A stretch of DNA of 13,976 bases from Massilia sp. UBA2709. GTDB lineage: Bacteria; Pseudomonadota; Gammaproteobacteria; Burkholderiales; Burkholderiaceae_D. The DNA is taken from contig DEKZ01000410.1 in the NCBI GenBank assembly GCA_002354135.1, positions 1-13,976 on the forward strand. The letters run 5' to 3'. Under the pieces are notes generated by a model. The model made no database searches, was not told the origin of the DNA, and worked only from the letters and a program-made list of their open reading frames with translations. Positions within the stretch are counted from its first letter, which is position 1. Every line of letters begins with the position of its first letter. Both the position numbers and the translations under genes were made by a program. Shown here one piece after another: positions 6,820 through 13,681 of this stretch.

Positions 6820-8148
6820 ATGAGCGCTACCGATCACGAAAAGCATGAAGCCGAAACCCGCGTGACTGCCGTCGAGCCGGGAACGAATGAGCAGTTCGAC
6901 GTGTTCAAATCGAAGGCATCGGATGTGCTTTCCTCTCCGTATGTGCGTGGCGCCGCTGTGCTGGGAATCGCAGCGGCGGGCTATGCGCTCGTCAGGCGTA
7001 AAAAATCGCCTGTATTCAGTAGGTCCAGCAGGTCCAATAGGTCCAGCATGGCAGCGGAACGCAGCGACGACAGCGGCGATACTGTGAAGGCGGGTAGTTT
7101 TCTCGTACCTCTGGCAGCGTTTCTTGCCTCGGCAGTGAAGAATGCAAGTGTCCCCGCATCCGCCCCGGTCCAGGAAGTGAAAGAATATGCTGCGACGCGT
7201 TCAGAGGACCGCAAACCCGATGCAAAGGACGCGGACGCAGCCGCAAGCACCCCGGCGCACCCAAGGTTCGAGCAAACCTCGGCGAGCTGGGTCGGCAGGC
7301 AGTGGCAAATCATCCTGGCGGCAGCAAACGCATGGATCGATGATTACGCCCCGAGCATGGGGGCGGCGCTGTCGTACTACACACTGTTTTCCCTGGCGCC
7401 GCTACTGGTCCTCGTCATCGCGATTGCCGGGTTGGTATTTGGACAGGACGCCGCACAAGGCGCAATCATCGCGCAGCTTCAAGGCATCATGGGAAAAGAA
7501 GGAGCGACGGCGGTGCAGGGCTTGCTTCAGGCCGCGCGTGAACCGTCCACCGGGATCCTCGCCAGCATCGTTGGCGGTTTTCTGCTGCTGCTGGGCGCCA
7601 CGGCCATTTTCGCCGAACTGCAAACCGATCTGGACCGCATCTGGCGCGTGCCGGCGAAAGAAAAACCTTCAGGCATTTGGGGTTGGGTGCGCAGCCGCAT
7701 CTTGTCCTTCGGCCTGGTTCTCGGATTCGCTTTCATGCTGATGGTTTCCCTTGTCGTCAGCGCTGCGCTGGCGGCGACGAGCGAATGGTTGGGCGGGGGA
7801 GAGGCAGCGGAAAGCGTGTTGGCAAGCGTACTGAATTTCACCGCGTCGTTTGCGCTCTTCACAGTCCTGTTTGCGATGATCTACAAGATCATGCCAACCG
7901 CAAAAATATCCTGGCACGATGTATGGATGGGGGCCGCGGTCACAGCCTTGCTCTTCAACGTAGGCAAATCCTTGATCGGCTTGTACCTTGCGAAATCGAG
8001 CGTGGCCTCGGGCTTTGGCGCAGCCGGCTCTTTTGTGATTCTGGTCGCCTGGTTTTACTATTCCGCGCAGATTTTCCTGTTTGGTGCGGAATACACGTGG
8101 GTGTACGCAAACAGCAAAGGACGGAACGGCAGCGTCGGTCGCTCCTAG
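6820..8148 (+). CDS. YihY/BrkB-family integral membrane protein with long N-terminal extension
   Basis: 442 residues; the ATG follows GAGGA by 4 bp. Residues about 160-430 are the YihY/BrkB domain with several membrane helices. Family landmarks are ALSYYTLFSLAPLL (183-196), LDRIWRVP (271-278), YKIMP (355-359) and the C-terminal GSFVILVAWFYYSAQIFLFGAE block (403-424). The family was once misnamed ribonuclease BN; its molecular function is still unsettled. The first 150 residues are unusual. They carry a short hydrophobic stretch (43-58) followed by RRKK, a Ser/Arg repeat (68-75), a second hydrophobic stretch (92-106), and a charged linker. The first hydrophobic-plus-basic unit resembles the tail of small stress-type membrane proteins, but that is only a resemblance. 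It stands alone as a transcription unit. Confidence 0.85.
   Translation: MSATDHEKHEAETRVTAVEPGTNEQFDVFKSKASDVLSSPYVRGAAVLGIAAAGYALVRRKKSPVFSRSSRSNRSSMAAERSDDSGDTVKAGSFLVPLAAFLASAVKNASVPASAPVQEVKEYAATRSEDRKPDAKDADAAASTPAHPRFEQTSASWVGRQWQIILAAANAWIDDYAPSMGAALSYYTLFSLAPLLVLVIAIAGLVFGQDAAQGAIIAQLQGIMGKEGATAVQGLLQAAREPSTGILASIVGGFLLLLGATAIFAELQTDLDRIWRVPAKEKPSGIWGWVRSRILSFGLVLGFAFMLMVSLVVSAALAATSEWLGGGEAAESVLASVLNFTASFALFTVLFAMIYKIMPTAKISWHDVWMGAAVTALLFNVGKSLIGLYLAKSSVASGFGAAGSFVILVAWFYYSAQIFLFGAEYTWVYANSKGRNGSVGRS
7021..7047 (+). repeat. Three tandem 9-bp units inside the YihY-family gene
   Basis: Three head-to-tail 9-bp units (AGGTCCAGC, AGGTCCAAT, AGGTCCAGC) encode the Arg-Ser-Ser / Arg-Ser-Asn repeats at about residues 68-76. 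Because the unit is a multiple of three, copy-number change by slippage would lengthen or shorten the N-terminal extension without breaking the frame. Confidence 0.75.
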
Positions 8149-8183
8149 TCCATGTGCTTATGGAATGGGTGGAGTTAATTCTG

Positions 8184-8265
8184 GAAACAACAACGGCCGC
8201 ATTCGCGGCCATTGTTGAAAGAGAAGAAAGTAAGCCTCAGCCCAGCACGAAGCGCCGCGACGCCC
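8184..8265 (-). repeat. 82-bp direct repeat, copy A (second copy of the flgN 3' end and terminator)
   Basis: This aligns without gaps to 11877-11958, with about 71 of 82 bases identical by eye. On the minus strand it encodes a tail ASRRFVLG and a stop codon at the same position as the end of FlgN, then the hairpin. Similarity stops upstream of this tail, so no flgN body is present. Together with copy B it flanks the three-gene peroxidase operon. It may be a duplicated end left by insertion of the operon, or the end of a lost gene that shared this 3' sequence. Confidence 0.7.
8188..8217 (-). terminator. Hairpin terminator downstream of the peroxidase operon
   Basis: 13-base arms (8188-8200 and 8205-8217) pair with a single G-U wobble around a 4-base loop. 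On the minus strand the hairpin is followed by TTTCC. It lies about 175 bp past the DyP stop and is the first strong terminator for that operon. For plus-strand transcription from the YihY gene the hairpin is also present but lacks a T-run. Confidence 0.65.
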
Positions 8266-8391
8266 AATCGGAACCGCTGAGTGCATCGCGTCGAAAGACA
8301 AGTATCAACGCCTGATCTGCTCGAATATCTCGATCGATGTCACGGAAGCTGGATGTTGTTGGCTCTTGCCATCTCCAATTCCCACAGACCG

Positions 8392-9768
8392 CTAGCCTGT
8401 CCAGCCGGCCTCGCCGATCCAGCGCAGGGCGCTCAGCGACGGCATGAACAGGTATTCGCCGCCCCTCAGGCGATTGAAGGTGGTGACGCCGTCCAGTCGG
8501 CGCCTCACCGGCGCCTGCGGCAGCGTGAAGCTGCCGGGCGTTTCGTGCAGGCCGACGACGGCATCGCGCTCGGCACCAAGGTCGATGAAGTTGCCGCGGT
8601 TGATCCACTCCTGCTGGAGAAACTCGATGGTGTCGTAAGCGCGCGCGCTGATGAAGATGAAGAAGATGCCGCGGTCGCCATGCACATCGTCGGCCGCCGT
8701 CACGTCGCGGCGCCATTTGGGGCCGAAGGTCGAGGAGCGTCGAATGATGCGGTGGATGTTCACGTCGGTGAGGATCGTCAGCTTGCTGTCGCGCGGGTTC
8801 AGGCGCCGCATGTGGGACGCATGCGGGCATACGAAGCCGCGTGGGTCCTTCGAAAAATCGAAATCGTTGTTGCGAGTCGGGTCGGCGCCCAGGTCCGGAT
8901 CGTCATGCTCGGGCGCGAGGATCAGCGGCGCGCCGCTGCGCCAGCGCCCGACCAGCTTGGCGGCCAGCAGCTCTTCCTCCTGTTCGCCGGAGGCATGGCT
9001 GCGCACGAAATCATTGAAGGCGCCGACCTGGCTGGCGTACTTGCGCAGCACCACGAAGGAGCCGTTGCGCCCCAGTTCAGGCGGATCGGGCATCGCCACC
9101 GGCGCGCCGCTCTCGCTGTCTTCGCCGAGGATGAATTCGCCGGCCGCGATCGCACGCTCCTGGCCCGGCACCGGATCGACGCCGCTGCCGGCGACTGCCG
9201 GCTGCGAAATCGAATCGCGGAAGCCGAAGGGATTCTTGGCGTCGGCATCGGCGCCGAAGGCATGGGTGCCGACCAGGGTCACGCCGTGCGAGCGCGCCAG
9301 TTCGCCCATGGCCTTGGCGCGTGCGACGTCGAGCGCGGCCTCGTCGCGCGCGTAGATCGTCAGCGCGAGGTGGCAGGCGCCGGGGCGGAAGGCCTCGTCC
9401 CAGTGTTCGGGCGCATTGCCGCCGATGTCGCGCAGTTGTTCGGCGCGTGCCGCCATGCCTTGCTGGAAGGGCAGGGGGAAACTCTTCAGCGAGGATTCCG
9501 GCAGGCCCAGCGCCTTCAGGCCCTGGAAACTGAGCGCCACGCCAATCCAGGCTTCGCGGTCGTCGGTCCAGCCAGCCGCGGAGGGGATGTGGGCGGCCAG
9601 GCGGCGCACCAGATCGCGTCCTCCTTCCGCCTCGTCGATATGTAGCATCGCGTGGATGCCGACATAGGGTTCGGGGCGCGAGCGCAGGATCAGGGCCTGG
9701 ATGTCGTCCAGGGCCAGTGTGACCCGTTCGCGCCGGAAGCGCGCCTTCAGATCGGTGAGCAGGCTCAT
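8392..9768 (-). CDS. DyP-type haem peroxidase
   Basis: 458 residues. The ATG at 9768 starts 1 base after the stop of the preceding gene, so translation is probably coupled; the longer in-frame start at 9879 lies inside that gene and is rejected. DyP landmarks are the distal catalytic Asp in GFRDSISQP (D185), the segment LVGRWRSGAP (272-281), the proximal haem His in CPHASHMRRLNPR (H319), and the Arg cluster HRIIRR (339-344) expected to supply the distal Arg. The size and the CPxAxHxRxxNPR form resemble the larger, fungal-like DyP classes rather than small EfeB or encapsulin-cargo types. There is no Tat or Sec signal, so it should be cytoplasmic. The usual Gly after the catalytic Asp is Ser186 here. 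It likely reduces hydrogen peroxide or organic hydroperoxides; the substrate is unknown. Confidence 0.88.
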   Translation of the reverse strand: MSLLTDLKARFRRERVTLALDDIQALILRSRPEPYVGIHAMLHIDEAEGGRDLVRRLAAHIPSAAGWTDDREAWIGVALSFQGLKALGLPESSLKSFPLPFQQGMAARAEQLRDIGGNAPEHWDEAFRPGACHLALTIYARDEAALDVARAKAMGELARSHGVTLVGTHAFGADADAKNPFGFRDSISQPAVAGSGVDPVPGQERAIAAGEFILGEDSESGAPVAMPDPPELGRNGSFVVLRKYASQVGAFNDFVRSHASGEQEEELLAAKLVGRWRSGAPLILAPEHDDPDLGADPTRNNDFDFSKDPRGFVCPHASHMRRLNPRDSKLTILTDVNIHRIIRRSSTFGPKWRRDVTAADDVHGDRGIFFIFISARAYDTIEFLQQEWINRGNFIDLGAERDAVVGLHETPGSFTLPQAPVRRRLDGVTTFNRLRGGEYLFMPSLSALRWIGEAGWTG

Positions 9769-9769
9769 G

Positions 9770-10468
9770 TCAGTAATCCACCCCTTCCGGCTGCGAGATC
9801 GCGGCCGTGAGCGTATCGAGCGCCTTGCGCGTCGTCTCGTCTGCGGGCGGATGCGCGGCCATGGCGTCGAAGAAGGCATCCAGCGCCTTTTCCATGCGCT
9901 GGTAGCGGCGGGTGTCGACCACTGTCACCTGCGGATTGGCGACGAACCAGCCGGCGGCGTCGATCTGGTGCGAGGCGATGAAGTCCTTCACTTGCGGACT
10001 GGCGATGCCGGGCCAGCCTTCCACGTTCGCGAACAGCAGGTCCATCAGTTCCGGGATCTTGGTCGCGAAATCGTTGATGTAGCTGTCCCAGTCGCCGTCA
10101 TAGGTGGTGGCGAACAGGATGCGGGTGTCGTTGTCGAAGAAGACGAAACGCATGTCGTGCAAGGTGGAGACGCGTTGGGCGCCGTCCATATTGCCGTTGG
10201 TGAGATCGAAAATGCGGCGCAGGCGGTCGGCGCCGCCCGGCTTGAGCTGCGCGATGGCGGTCAGCTCGGACACGTTGCCGGATTGCTTGCCGGCGCGCCC
10301 GGCCGACCTGGCGCTGCCCTTCAGGTCGGGATTGTGCTTTCGCACCATCGCTTCCAGCGCGATCTTCGCAAGATGCGGCGCGTCGTGCGCCACCGCGTCG
10401 ATGCGGCGCCTGACTTCCTGCAGCCAGGTTTCGTCGTCCAGGCGCGGGTCGGTGGTTTTCTCGGTCAT
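9770..10468 (-). CDS. Uncharacterised protein of the peroxidase operon
   Basis: 232 residues, ATG at 10468. Its ribosome site GAGGAG overlaps the catalase-like gene's stop codon (12-bp gap), and its own stop is 1 base from the DyP start, so the three genes are translated as a unit. No signal peptide or membrane helix is seen. An N-terminal helical, basic region (about 1-65) precedes a mixed alpha/beta core. The core has a DMRFVFF strand near 105-111, TTYDGDWDSYINDF near 121-134, GWPGI near 151-155, and HQIDAAGWFVANPQVTVVD near 167-185; a helical tail follows. I do not recognise a family with a known activity. Its position suggests a partner, haem-delivery factor or substrate-handling enzyme for the flanking haem proteins; this is inference. 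Confidence 0.75.
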   Translation of the reverse strand: MTEKTTDPRLDDETWLQEVRRRIDAVAHDAPHLAKIALEAMVRKHNPDLKGSARSAGRAGKQSGNVSELTAIAQLKPGGADRLRRIFDLTNGNMDGAQRVSTLHDMRFVFFDNDTRILFATTYDGDWDSYINDFATKIPELMDLLFANVEGWPGIASPQVKDFIASHQIDAAGWFVANPQVTVVDTRRYQRMEKALDAFFDAMAAHPPADETTRKALDTLTAAISQPEGVDY

Positions 10469-10480
10469 GGTTCTGGCTCC

Positions 10481-11572
10481 TCAATCGGGAATGTCGGAAG
10501 GCTGCGATGGCTCCGTGCGCGGCCGCGCGTTCATCGTGTGGCGATATGCGCTCGAACGCTCATAGGCCGCGCGCCGGATGCGCATGATGCCGCCCAGCGG
10601 CCGGTGTGCCTCGATGCCGTTCCAGGGGTTGAAGGACAGGATGTCGTCGCCGTACACCTGGCGTCCGGGCGTGGCGCTGGGCTGCGCAGGGAAGCGCAGC
10701 GTGGCGATCGGGCGGTGCGGGGAACGCTCCTCGCTCCACGGTACGGCGGCGTCCTCGACCGGCATCGCCGCCAGGTCGACGCACAGCTGCGCCGACAGTT
10801 CATATTCCGCGCCCTGTTCGGCGAAAAAGGCGCTGACGGCGTCGCGCATGCAGGCGTCGTGCACCTCACGCAGCGGCTGGCCGGCCAGCGCGCGCACCTC
10901 CGCGGACTTCGGCGCGAGCGCGAGCTTGGCGATGTAGTCGCCGAAGCGGATTGCCGCCTGCGTGTGGTAGGTCTCGCCGAGCGGATGGTGGTTGTCGCGC
11001 GCCAGGCCTTCGAGGGTGGCACCCGGCTCCAGGCCCAGCGCCTGCACCAGTTCCTTCGCGCCGCGCGCGGTGCCAGCGACCAGGCGCTGGAAGGTATCCG
11101 GCGCATGCGCGTTCGCTTCGAGCAGCGCCAGCATCTGTTTGTACTTCGGGATGGTGCCGAAGGCGAGCACCGGGAAGTTCACCATCAGGAAATCCTGGTT
11201 GGCGCCGGCGATGTCGGGCGACAGGCGTTCGCCGTCCACGCCCATCACCTTGAGCGCGAAGCCGCGCGGGGCGGGAATCTTGTCGGAGTGGATGTCGCCG
11301 GGCGCCGAGGACAGGCGCGCGACCACCTGGTAAGTGCGCGCCTCGGCGAAGATCCCCTGGCGCAGCTCGGGCGGCAGATCCGCATGGACCTCGAGCTCGC
11401 CCACCAGCAGGCCGTTCGACTTCGCATGGGCGTCGCGGATCCCGTGGCGGTGGCGTTCGAAGGCGCAGCGGTTGGTGGCCGCCATCCGTTCGACGATCTC
11501 TTCGGTCAGGCGCGCTTCGTCTTCAGCGACCGTTTCGACATCCGGGGTGTAGGGAAGAGGAAGCAAGATCAT
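10481..11572 (-). CDS. Small catalase-like haem protein
   Basis: 363 residues counted from the ATG at 11572. It is shorter than true catalases (about 480-750) but has their haem-site landmarks. These are the distal His in AHAKSNG (H49), matching the HAKG of catalases; an Asn in MVNFPV (N132); the segment FNPWNG (315-320); and RRAAY (333-337), matching the Arg-x3-Tyr of the proximal ligand, so Y337 should bind haem iron. It belongs with the catalase-like, y4iL/allene-oxide-synthase-related proteins, which may act on organic hydroperoxides rather than hydrogen peroxide. It is first in a three-gene operon with a plausible promoter about 40 bp upstream. The start is uncertain: GGAGGG ends 1 base before this ATG, too close, while a TTG at 11566 has ideal spacing. 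Confidence 0.82.
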   Translation of the reverse strand: MILLPLPYTPDVETVAEDEARLTEEIVERMAATNRCAFERHRHGIRDAHAKSNGLLVGELEVHADLPPELRQGIFAEARTYQVVARLSSAPGDIHSDKIPAPRGFALKVMGVDGERLSPDIAGANQDFLMVNFPVLAFGTIPKYKQMLALLEANAHAPDTFQRLVAGTARGAKELVQALGLEPGATLEGLARDNHHPLGETYHTQAAIRFGDYIAKLALAPKSAEVRALAGQPLREVHDACMRDAVSAFFAEQGAEYELSAQLCVDLAAMPVEDAAVPWSEERSPHRPIATLRFPAQPSATPGRQVYGDDILSFNPWNGIEAHRPLGGIMRIRRAAYERSSAYRHTMNARPRTEPSQPSDIPD

Positions 11573-11611
11573 ACCCTCCAAAAAGTTGCTTTAAATGCAT
11601 CATTGATGGGT

Positions 11612-11640
11612 ATGTTAGTAGATAATTTGTTGCACCGCAA
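11612..11640 (-). promoter_or_regulatory. Candidate sigma-70 promoter for the peroxidase operon
   Basis: On the minus strand TTGCGG (11640-11635) and TAACAT (11617-11612) are spaced by 17 bp within an AT-rich island, about 40 bp before the catalase-like start. Each box keeps 4 of 6 consensus positions. No OxyR-type or other operator is evident by eye. Confidence 0.45.
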
Positions 11641-11876
11641 CCGAGAGCACGCTCTAATGTGCGGCTTGACGCTGCGGCCATCCGGGACGTGCCCGGACCG
11701 CCCCAACGCACCGGAACTTGTGCGACACGCGGGCAAGGCAAGCGGCGCCGTTCAGGCCGAACTGCACGCTCTCGTACTTGAATCGTTGCCGGTTCCGAAC
11801 GGTCCAGGTGGGTCAGCTTTCGGCGAGAGGCGGCGCAATCGAGCGACTCCAGCTGGCCAGGTCTTGAGCGCACCCC

Positions 11877-11958
11877 GAAACAACAACGGCCGCATCCGCG
11901 GCCGTCATCAAAAGAGAAGAAGGTAAACCTTAGCCCAGCACGAACCGCCGCGAAGCCC
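11877..11958 (-). repeat. 82-bp direct repeat, copy B (flgN 3' end and terminator)
   Basis: The last 29 bases of flgN including its stop codon, plus 53 bases downstream including the terminator, match 8184-8265 in the same orientation, without gaps and at about 87 percent identity. This copy is attached to the intact gene, so it is likely the parent. Confidence 0.7.
11886..11905 (-). terminator. Terminator of the flgMN operon
   Basis: A perfect 8-bp stem ACGGCCGC / GCGGCCGT with a 4-base loop, 24 bp past the flgN stop, is followed on the minus strand by TGTTGTTTC. It ends the flgM-flgN transcript. Confidence 0.75.
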
Positions 11959-12397
11959 CGGCACCAAAGGTCTGGCCATTGGCGCCGTAGAGGGTCGATT
12001 CCGCACCGCCGGTCGGCGTACGCAGCGCCTGCAGCACCGTCTGGTTATGCGCCATCTGGCGGTTGATCAGCAGGCCATTCACCCGGTTCAGTTCCTTGGC
12101 CTCGGCCGTGCGGGCCAGCAGCGCCGACCATTCCGACCGCACGGTCTCGTCGCCATGCGCCGCCAGCCAGGGTTCCATGCCGGCTTCCGCCGCTTCGAAA
12201 CCGGCGCCGCCCAGGGCCGCGTGGCGCTGGCGCGAGAGTTGCGCCAGTTCCTGCACCAGCGCGACCTTACGTGGCGTCACTTCTGCCAGTCCGTCCGCAT
12301 CCGCCGCCACCAGCAGTTGCTGTTCCTGCTTCATCAGTTCCACCAGCGCGTCGATGCGCTGGCGTTCGGCGGGGAGGGTGTCGGTTGGACTGGTCAT
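11930..12397 (-). CDS. flgN: FlgN, flagellar type III export chaperone for hook-associated proteins
   Basis: 155 residues. FlgN binds the hook-filament junction proteins FlgK and FlgL in the cytoplasm and brings them to the flagellar export apparatus. The protein is helical throughout, with the family hallmark LNRVNGLLINRQMAHN near 103-118 and an LYGANGQT tail near 137-144. It begins 6 bp after the flgM stop, a normal flgMN arrangement; the ribosome site is weak, so coupling to flgM is likely. Its C-terminus ends GASRRFVLG, and this end is the sequence duplicated beyond the DyP gene. Confidence 0.9.
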   Translation of the reverse strand: MTSPTDTLPAERQRIDALVELMKQEQQLLVAADADGLAEVTPRKVALVQELAQLSRQRHAALGGAGFEAAEAGMEPWLAAHGDETVRSEWSALLARTAEAKELNRVNGLLINRQMAHNQTVLQALRTPTGGAESTLYGANGQTFGAGASRRFVLG

Positions 12398-12403
12398 ATC
12401 GCT

Positions 12404-12712
12404 TTATCGGTTGCGTGAGTGAAGCAGGTCGCGCACGGTATCCAGCAAGCCGTCCGCGATCCTTTCGGAATTGACTTGGAACTGCCCATCGGCAATTGCC
12501 ATCTTGATACGTTCAACTTTCTTGGCATCGAACACTTCGTTCGCCTTGCCGGTACCGCTCGTTGCCTGGGCTTGCGACGACAGGCGTACGCTGTCGGTCT
12601 GGGCCGGGGCGGCGGTGGCGGCAGCCTTTTCCGCCTGCTTCGCGTTGGCTGCCGTGGTCTGATTCTGTTGTTGCAGGCCTTGCGGGCCTTTGAGGGTATC
12701 GTTGATTTTCAC
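12404..12712 (-). CDS. flgM: FlgM, anti-sigma-28 factor
   Basis: 102 residues from a GTG at 12712 with AAGGA 7 bp upstream. The longer in-frame ATG at 12781 would place the start inside the FliA promoter and is rejected. FlgM holds FliA (sigma-28) inactive until the hook is complete and is then exported through the flagellum. Seen: MKINDTLKG start, a disordered Gln/Ala-rich N-terminal half (about 10-40), DSVRLS (40-45), and the FliA-binding C-terminal helices (FDAKKVERIKMAIADG near 61-76, NSERIADGLLDTVRDLL near 81-97). Its own promoter makes expression FliA-dependent, so FlgM would limit its own activator. Confidence 0.93.
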   Translation of the reverse strand: MKINDTLKGPQGLQQQNQTTAANAKQAEKAAATAAPAQTDSVRLSSQAQATSGTGKANEVFDAKKVERIKMAIADGQFQVNSERIADGLLDTVRDLLHSRNR

Positions 12713-12760
12713 AGCATCATCCTTCTCTGTTCGGAGCAGGAACTCCGGGATCTGCACTGT

Positions 12761-12787
12761 GTAACGGCCGTACAGGCCCAAACTTTA
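12761..12787 (-). promoter_or_regulatory. FliA (sigma-28) promoter for flgMN
   Basis: On the minus strand TAAAGTTT (12787-12780) is an exact match to the sigma-28 -35 element. It is separated by 11 bp from GCCGTTAC (12768-12761), which keeps 6 of 8 positions of GCCGATAA. It lies between flgA and flgM, about 49 bp before the flgM GTG. Confidence 0.85.
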
Positions 12788-12815
12788 GCGCGGATCCGCA
12801 AACAAGGAATTTTTT

Positions 12816-13523
12816 TTACAATGCCACTTCGACGATTCCCCCCATCCGCGCCGTGCCGCTGATGATCGCTCCGCGCGGGGTGCGTACCTGCACCACCTGG
12901 CCCTCGCCGGCATTGCCGATCGCCTTGCCTTCGCCCGAGACCGAGAAGTTTTCCCCACGAGAAACAATACGCACCGCCTGGTTCTGCTGCACCACCGGTT
13001 TGCTCTTCAGCGAATCGAGGCGCAGCGGGGCGCCGGCCGGCAGCGAAACGATGGGCGTGCGGCCGATCGCCTGCGCCATGTCGGTGACGATTCCGTTCGG
13101 CATGGCGGCAATATCTCCCTGCATCGTGGTCAGCTGGCCGGCCTCGATGGCCTGGCCCTGGGCCAGCGGCACGGCGGCGGTCACGTAGTCGGCGGTCACG
13201 CTCACCTGGGCCTGCAGGAACATGCTCCATGCCGGGGCCGTGCAGCGCACGCCGACCGTGGTCTTGCCCCAGGGCCGGGCGCCAGGCTGCTGGAAGGCCT
13301 CAGGGGCCGGGCAGGCGGGCAGCGACAGGCGCGGGTCGACCGCGCCGATCTTGACGGTCACTTTGCCGGGCAGGCCGGCGCTTTGCGTCTGCAGATAGTG
13401 TTCGGCCACCTTGCGCAGCGCGGCGCCGTCCTGGCGCGCGCCTGCGCTTTGGCCCGACCCTTGCGCCAACGCCAGCGGCGCGGCCAACAGCAGGGCGGTG
13501 AACAATCTCAAATTCTTGAACAT
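12816..13523 (-). CDS. flgA: FlgA, periplasmic P-ring assembly chaperone
   Basis: 235 residues from the ATG at 13523. FlgA is exported to the periplasm and helps FlgI subunits assemble the P ring around the flagellar rod. Seen: signal peptide MFKNLRLF... ending ALA/QG at about residue 20; an N-terminal domain with paired Cys in LPACPAP and VGVRCTAP; a SAF-like domain with AVPLAQGQAIEAGQL; and the typical C-terminal VSGEGKAIGNAGEGQVVQVR followed by a GTARMGGIVEV end. An alternative ATG at 13553 has a somewhat better ribosome site (AAGG, spacing 8 bp) and would add 10 residues before the signal peptide. It is divergent from flgB, as is usual for this group. Confidence 0.92.
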   Translation of the reverse strand: MFKNLRLFTALLLAAPLALAQGSGQSAGARQDGAALRKVAEHYLQTQSAGLPGKVTVKIGAVDPRLSLPACPAPEAFQQPGARPWGKTTVGVRCTAPAWSMFLQAQVSVTADYVTAAVPLAQGQAIEAGQLTTMQGDIAAMPNGIVTDMAQAIGRTPIVSLPAGAPLRLDSLKSKPVVQQNQAVRIVSRGENFSVSGEGKAIGNAGEGQVVQVRTPRGAIISGTARMGGIVEVAL

Positions 13524-13681
13524 GGCAAAAGAATGCTTTTCGATGCCTGCCATCTTAGCGCCTTGATGCCGCAGTGAAACTTTGAATAGCCGGGGTTTGG
13601 GGCGCCTTATCCTTCGATTGGGTTGTGTTGCCCAAACGTATGATTCACGCTGTCCCAACCAGAAATCTGCCCGGAGGCGGC
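13524..13681. promoter_or_regulatory. Divergent flgA/flgB control region
   Basis: This 158-bp gap must hold the promoters for flgA and for the flgB operon. I looked for sigma-54 (GG-N10-GC) and sigma-28 boxes and found only near misses, so activation by FlhDC with sigma-70, as in other betaproteobacteria, is the likeliest arrangement (inference). GGAGG at 13673-13677 is the flgB ribosome site. Confidence 0.4.

Larger units (their letters stand above)
11573..11929. other. 357-bp intergenic region between the peroxidase operon and flgN
   Basis: The first about 70 bp are AT-rich and carry the likely promoter of the catalase-like gene. Positions 11641-11876 are GC-rich with no gene I can support; the overlapping frames have no ribosome site. 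The last part (11877-11929) is the flgN terminator and the right-hand copy of the 82-bp direct repeat. Confidence 0.55.

Noticed and set aside
8237..8830. 197-codon minus-strand frame ending ASRRFVLG
   Set aside because: Most of it lies out of frame over the DyP gene. Only its last residues are meaningful, as the copied flgN end, so it is reported as a repeat rather than a gene.
8281..9645. 454-codon plus-strand frame antisense to DyP
   Set aside because: This is the shadow of the DyP gene. It has a His/Arg/Gln-rich composition and no ribosome site.
11523..11873. 116-codon minus-strand frame upstream of the catalase-like gene
   Set aside because: It overlaps the catalase-like start in another frame, crosses the likely promoter, and has low-information Arg/Ser composition.
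9701..11926. 741-codon open frame on the plus strand
   Set aside because: It is antisense to all three peroxidase-operon genes, whose products carry clear family motifs. It has no ribosome site and an Arg/Gly/Ala/Val-rich composition typical of antisense frames in GC-rich DNA.
13524..13681. Sigma-54 promoter for flgA or flgB
   Set aside because: The nearest candidate, TGGCAAAAGAATGC at 13523, has GG and GC spaced by 9 instead of 10, and the others fit worse.
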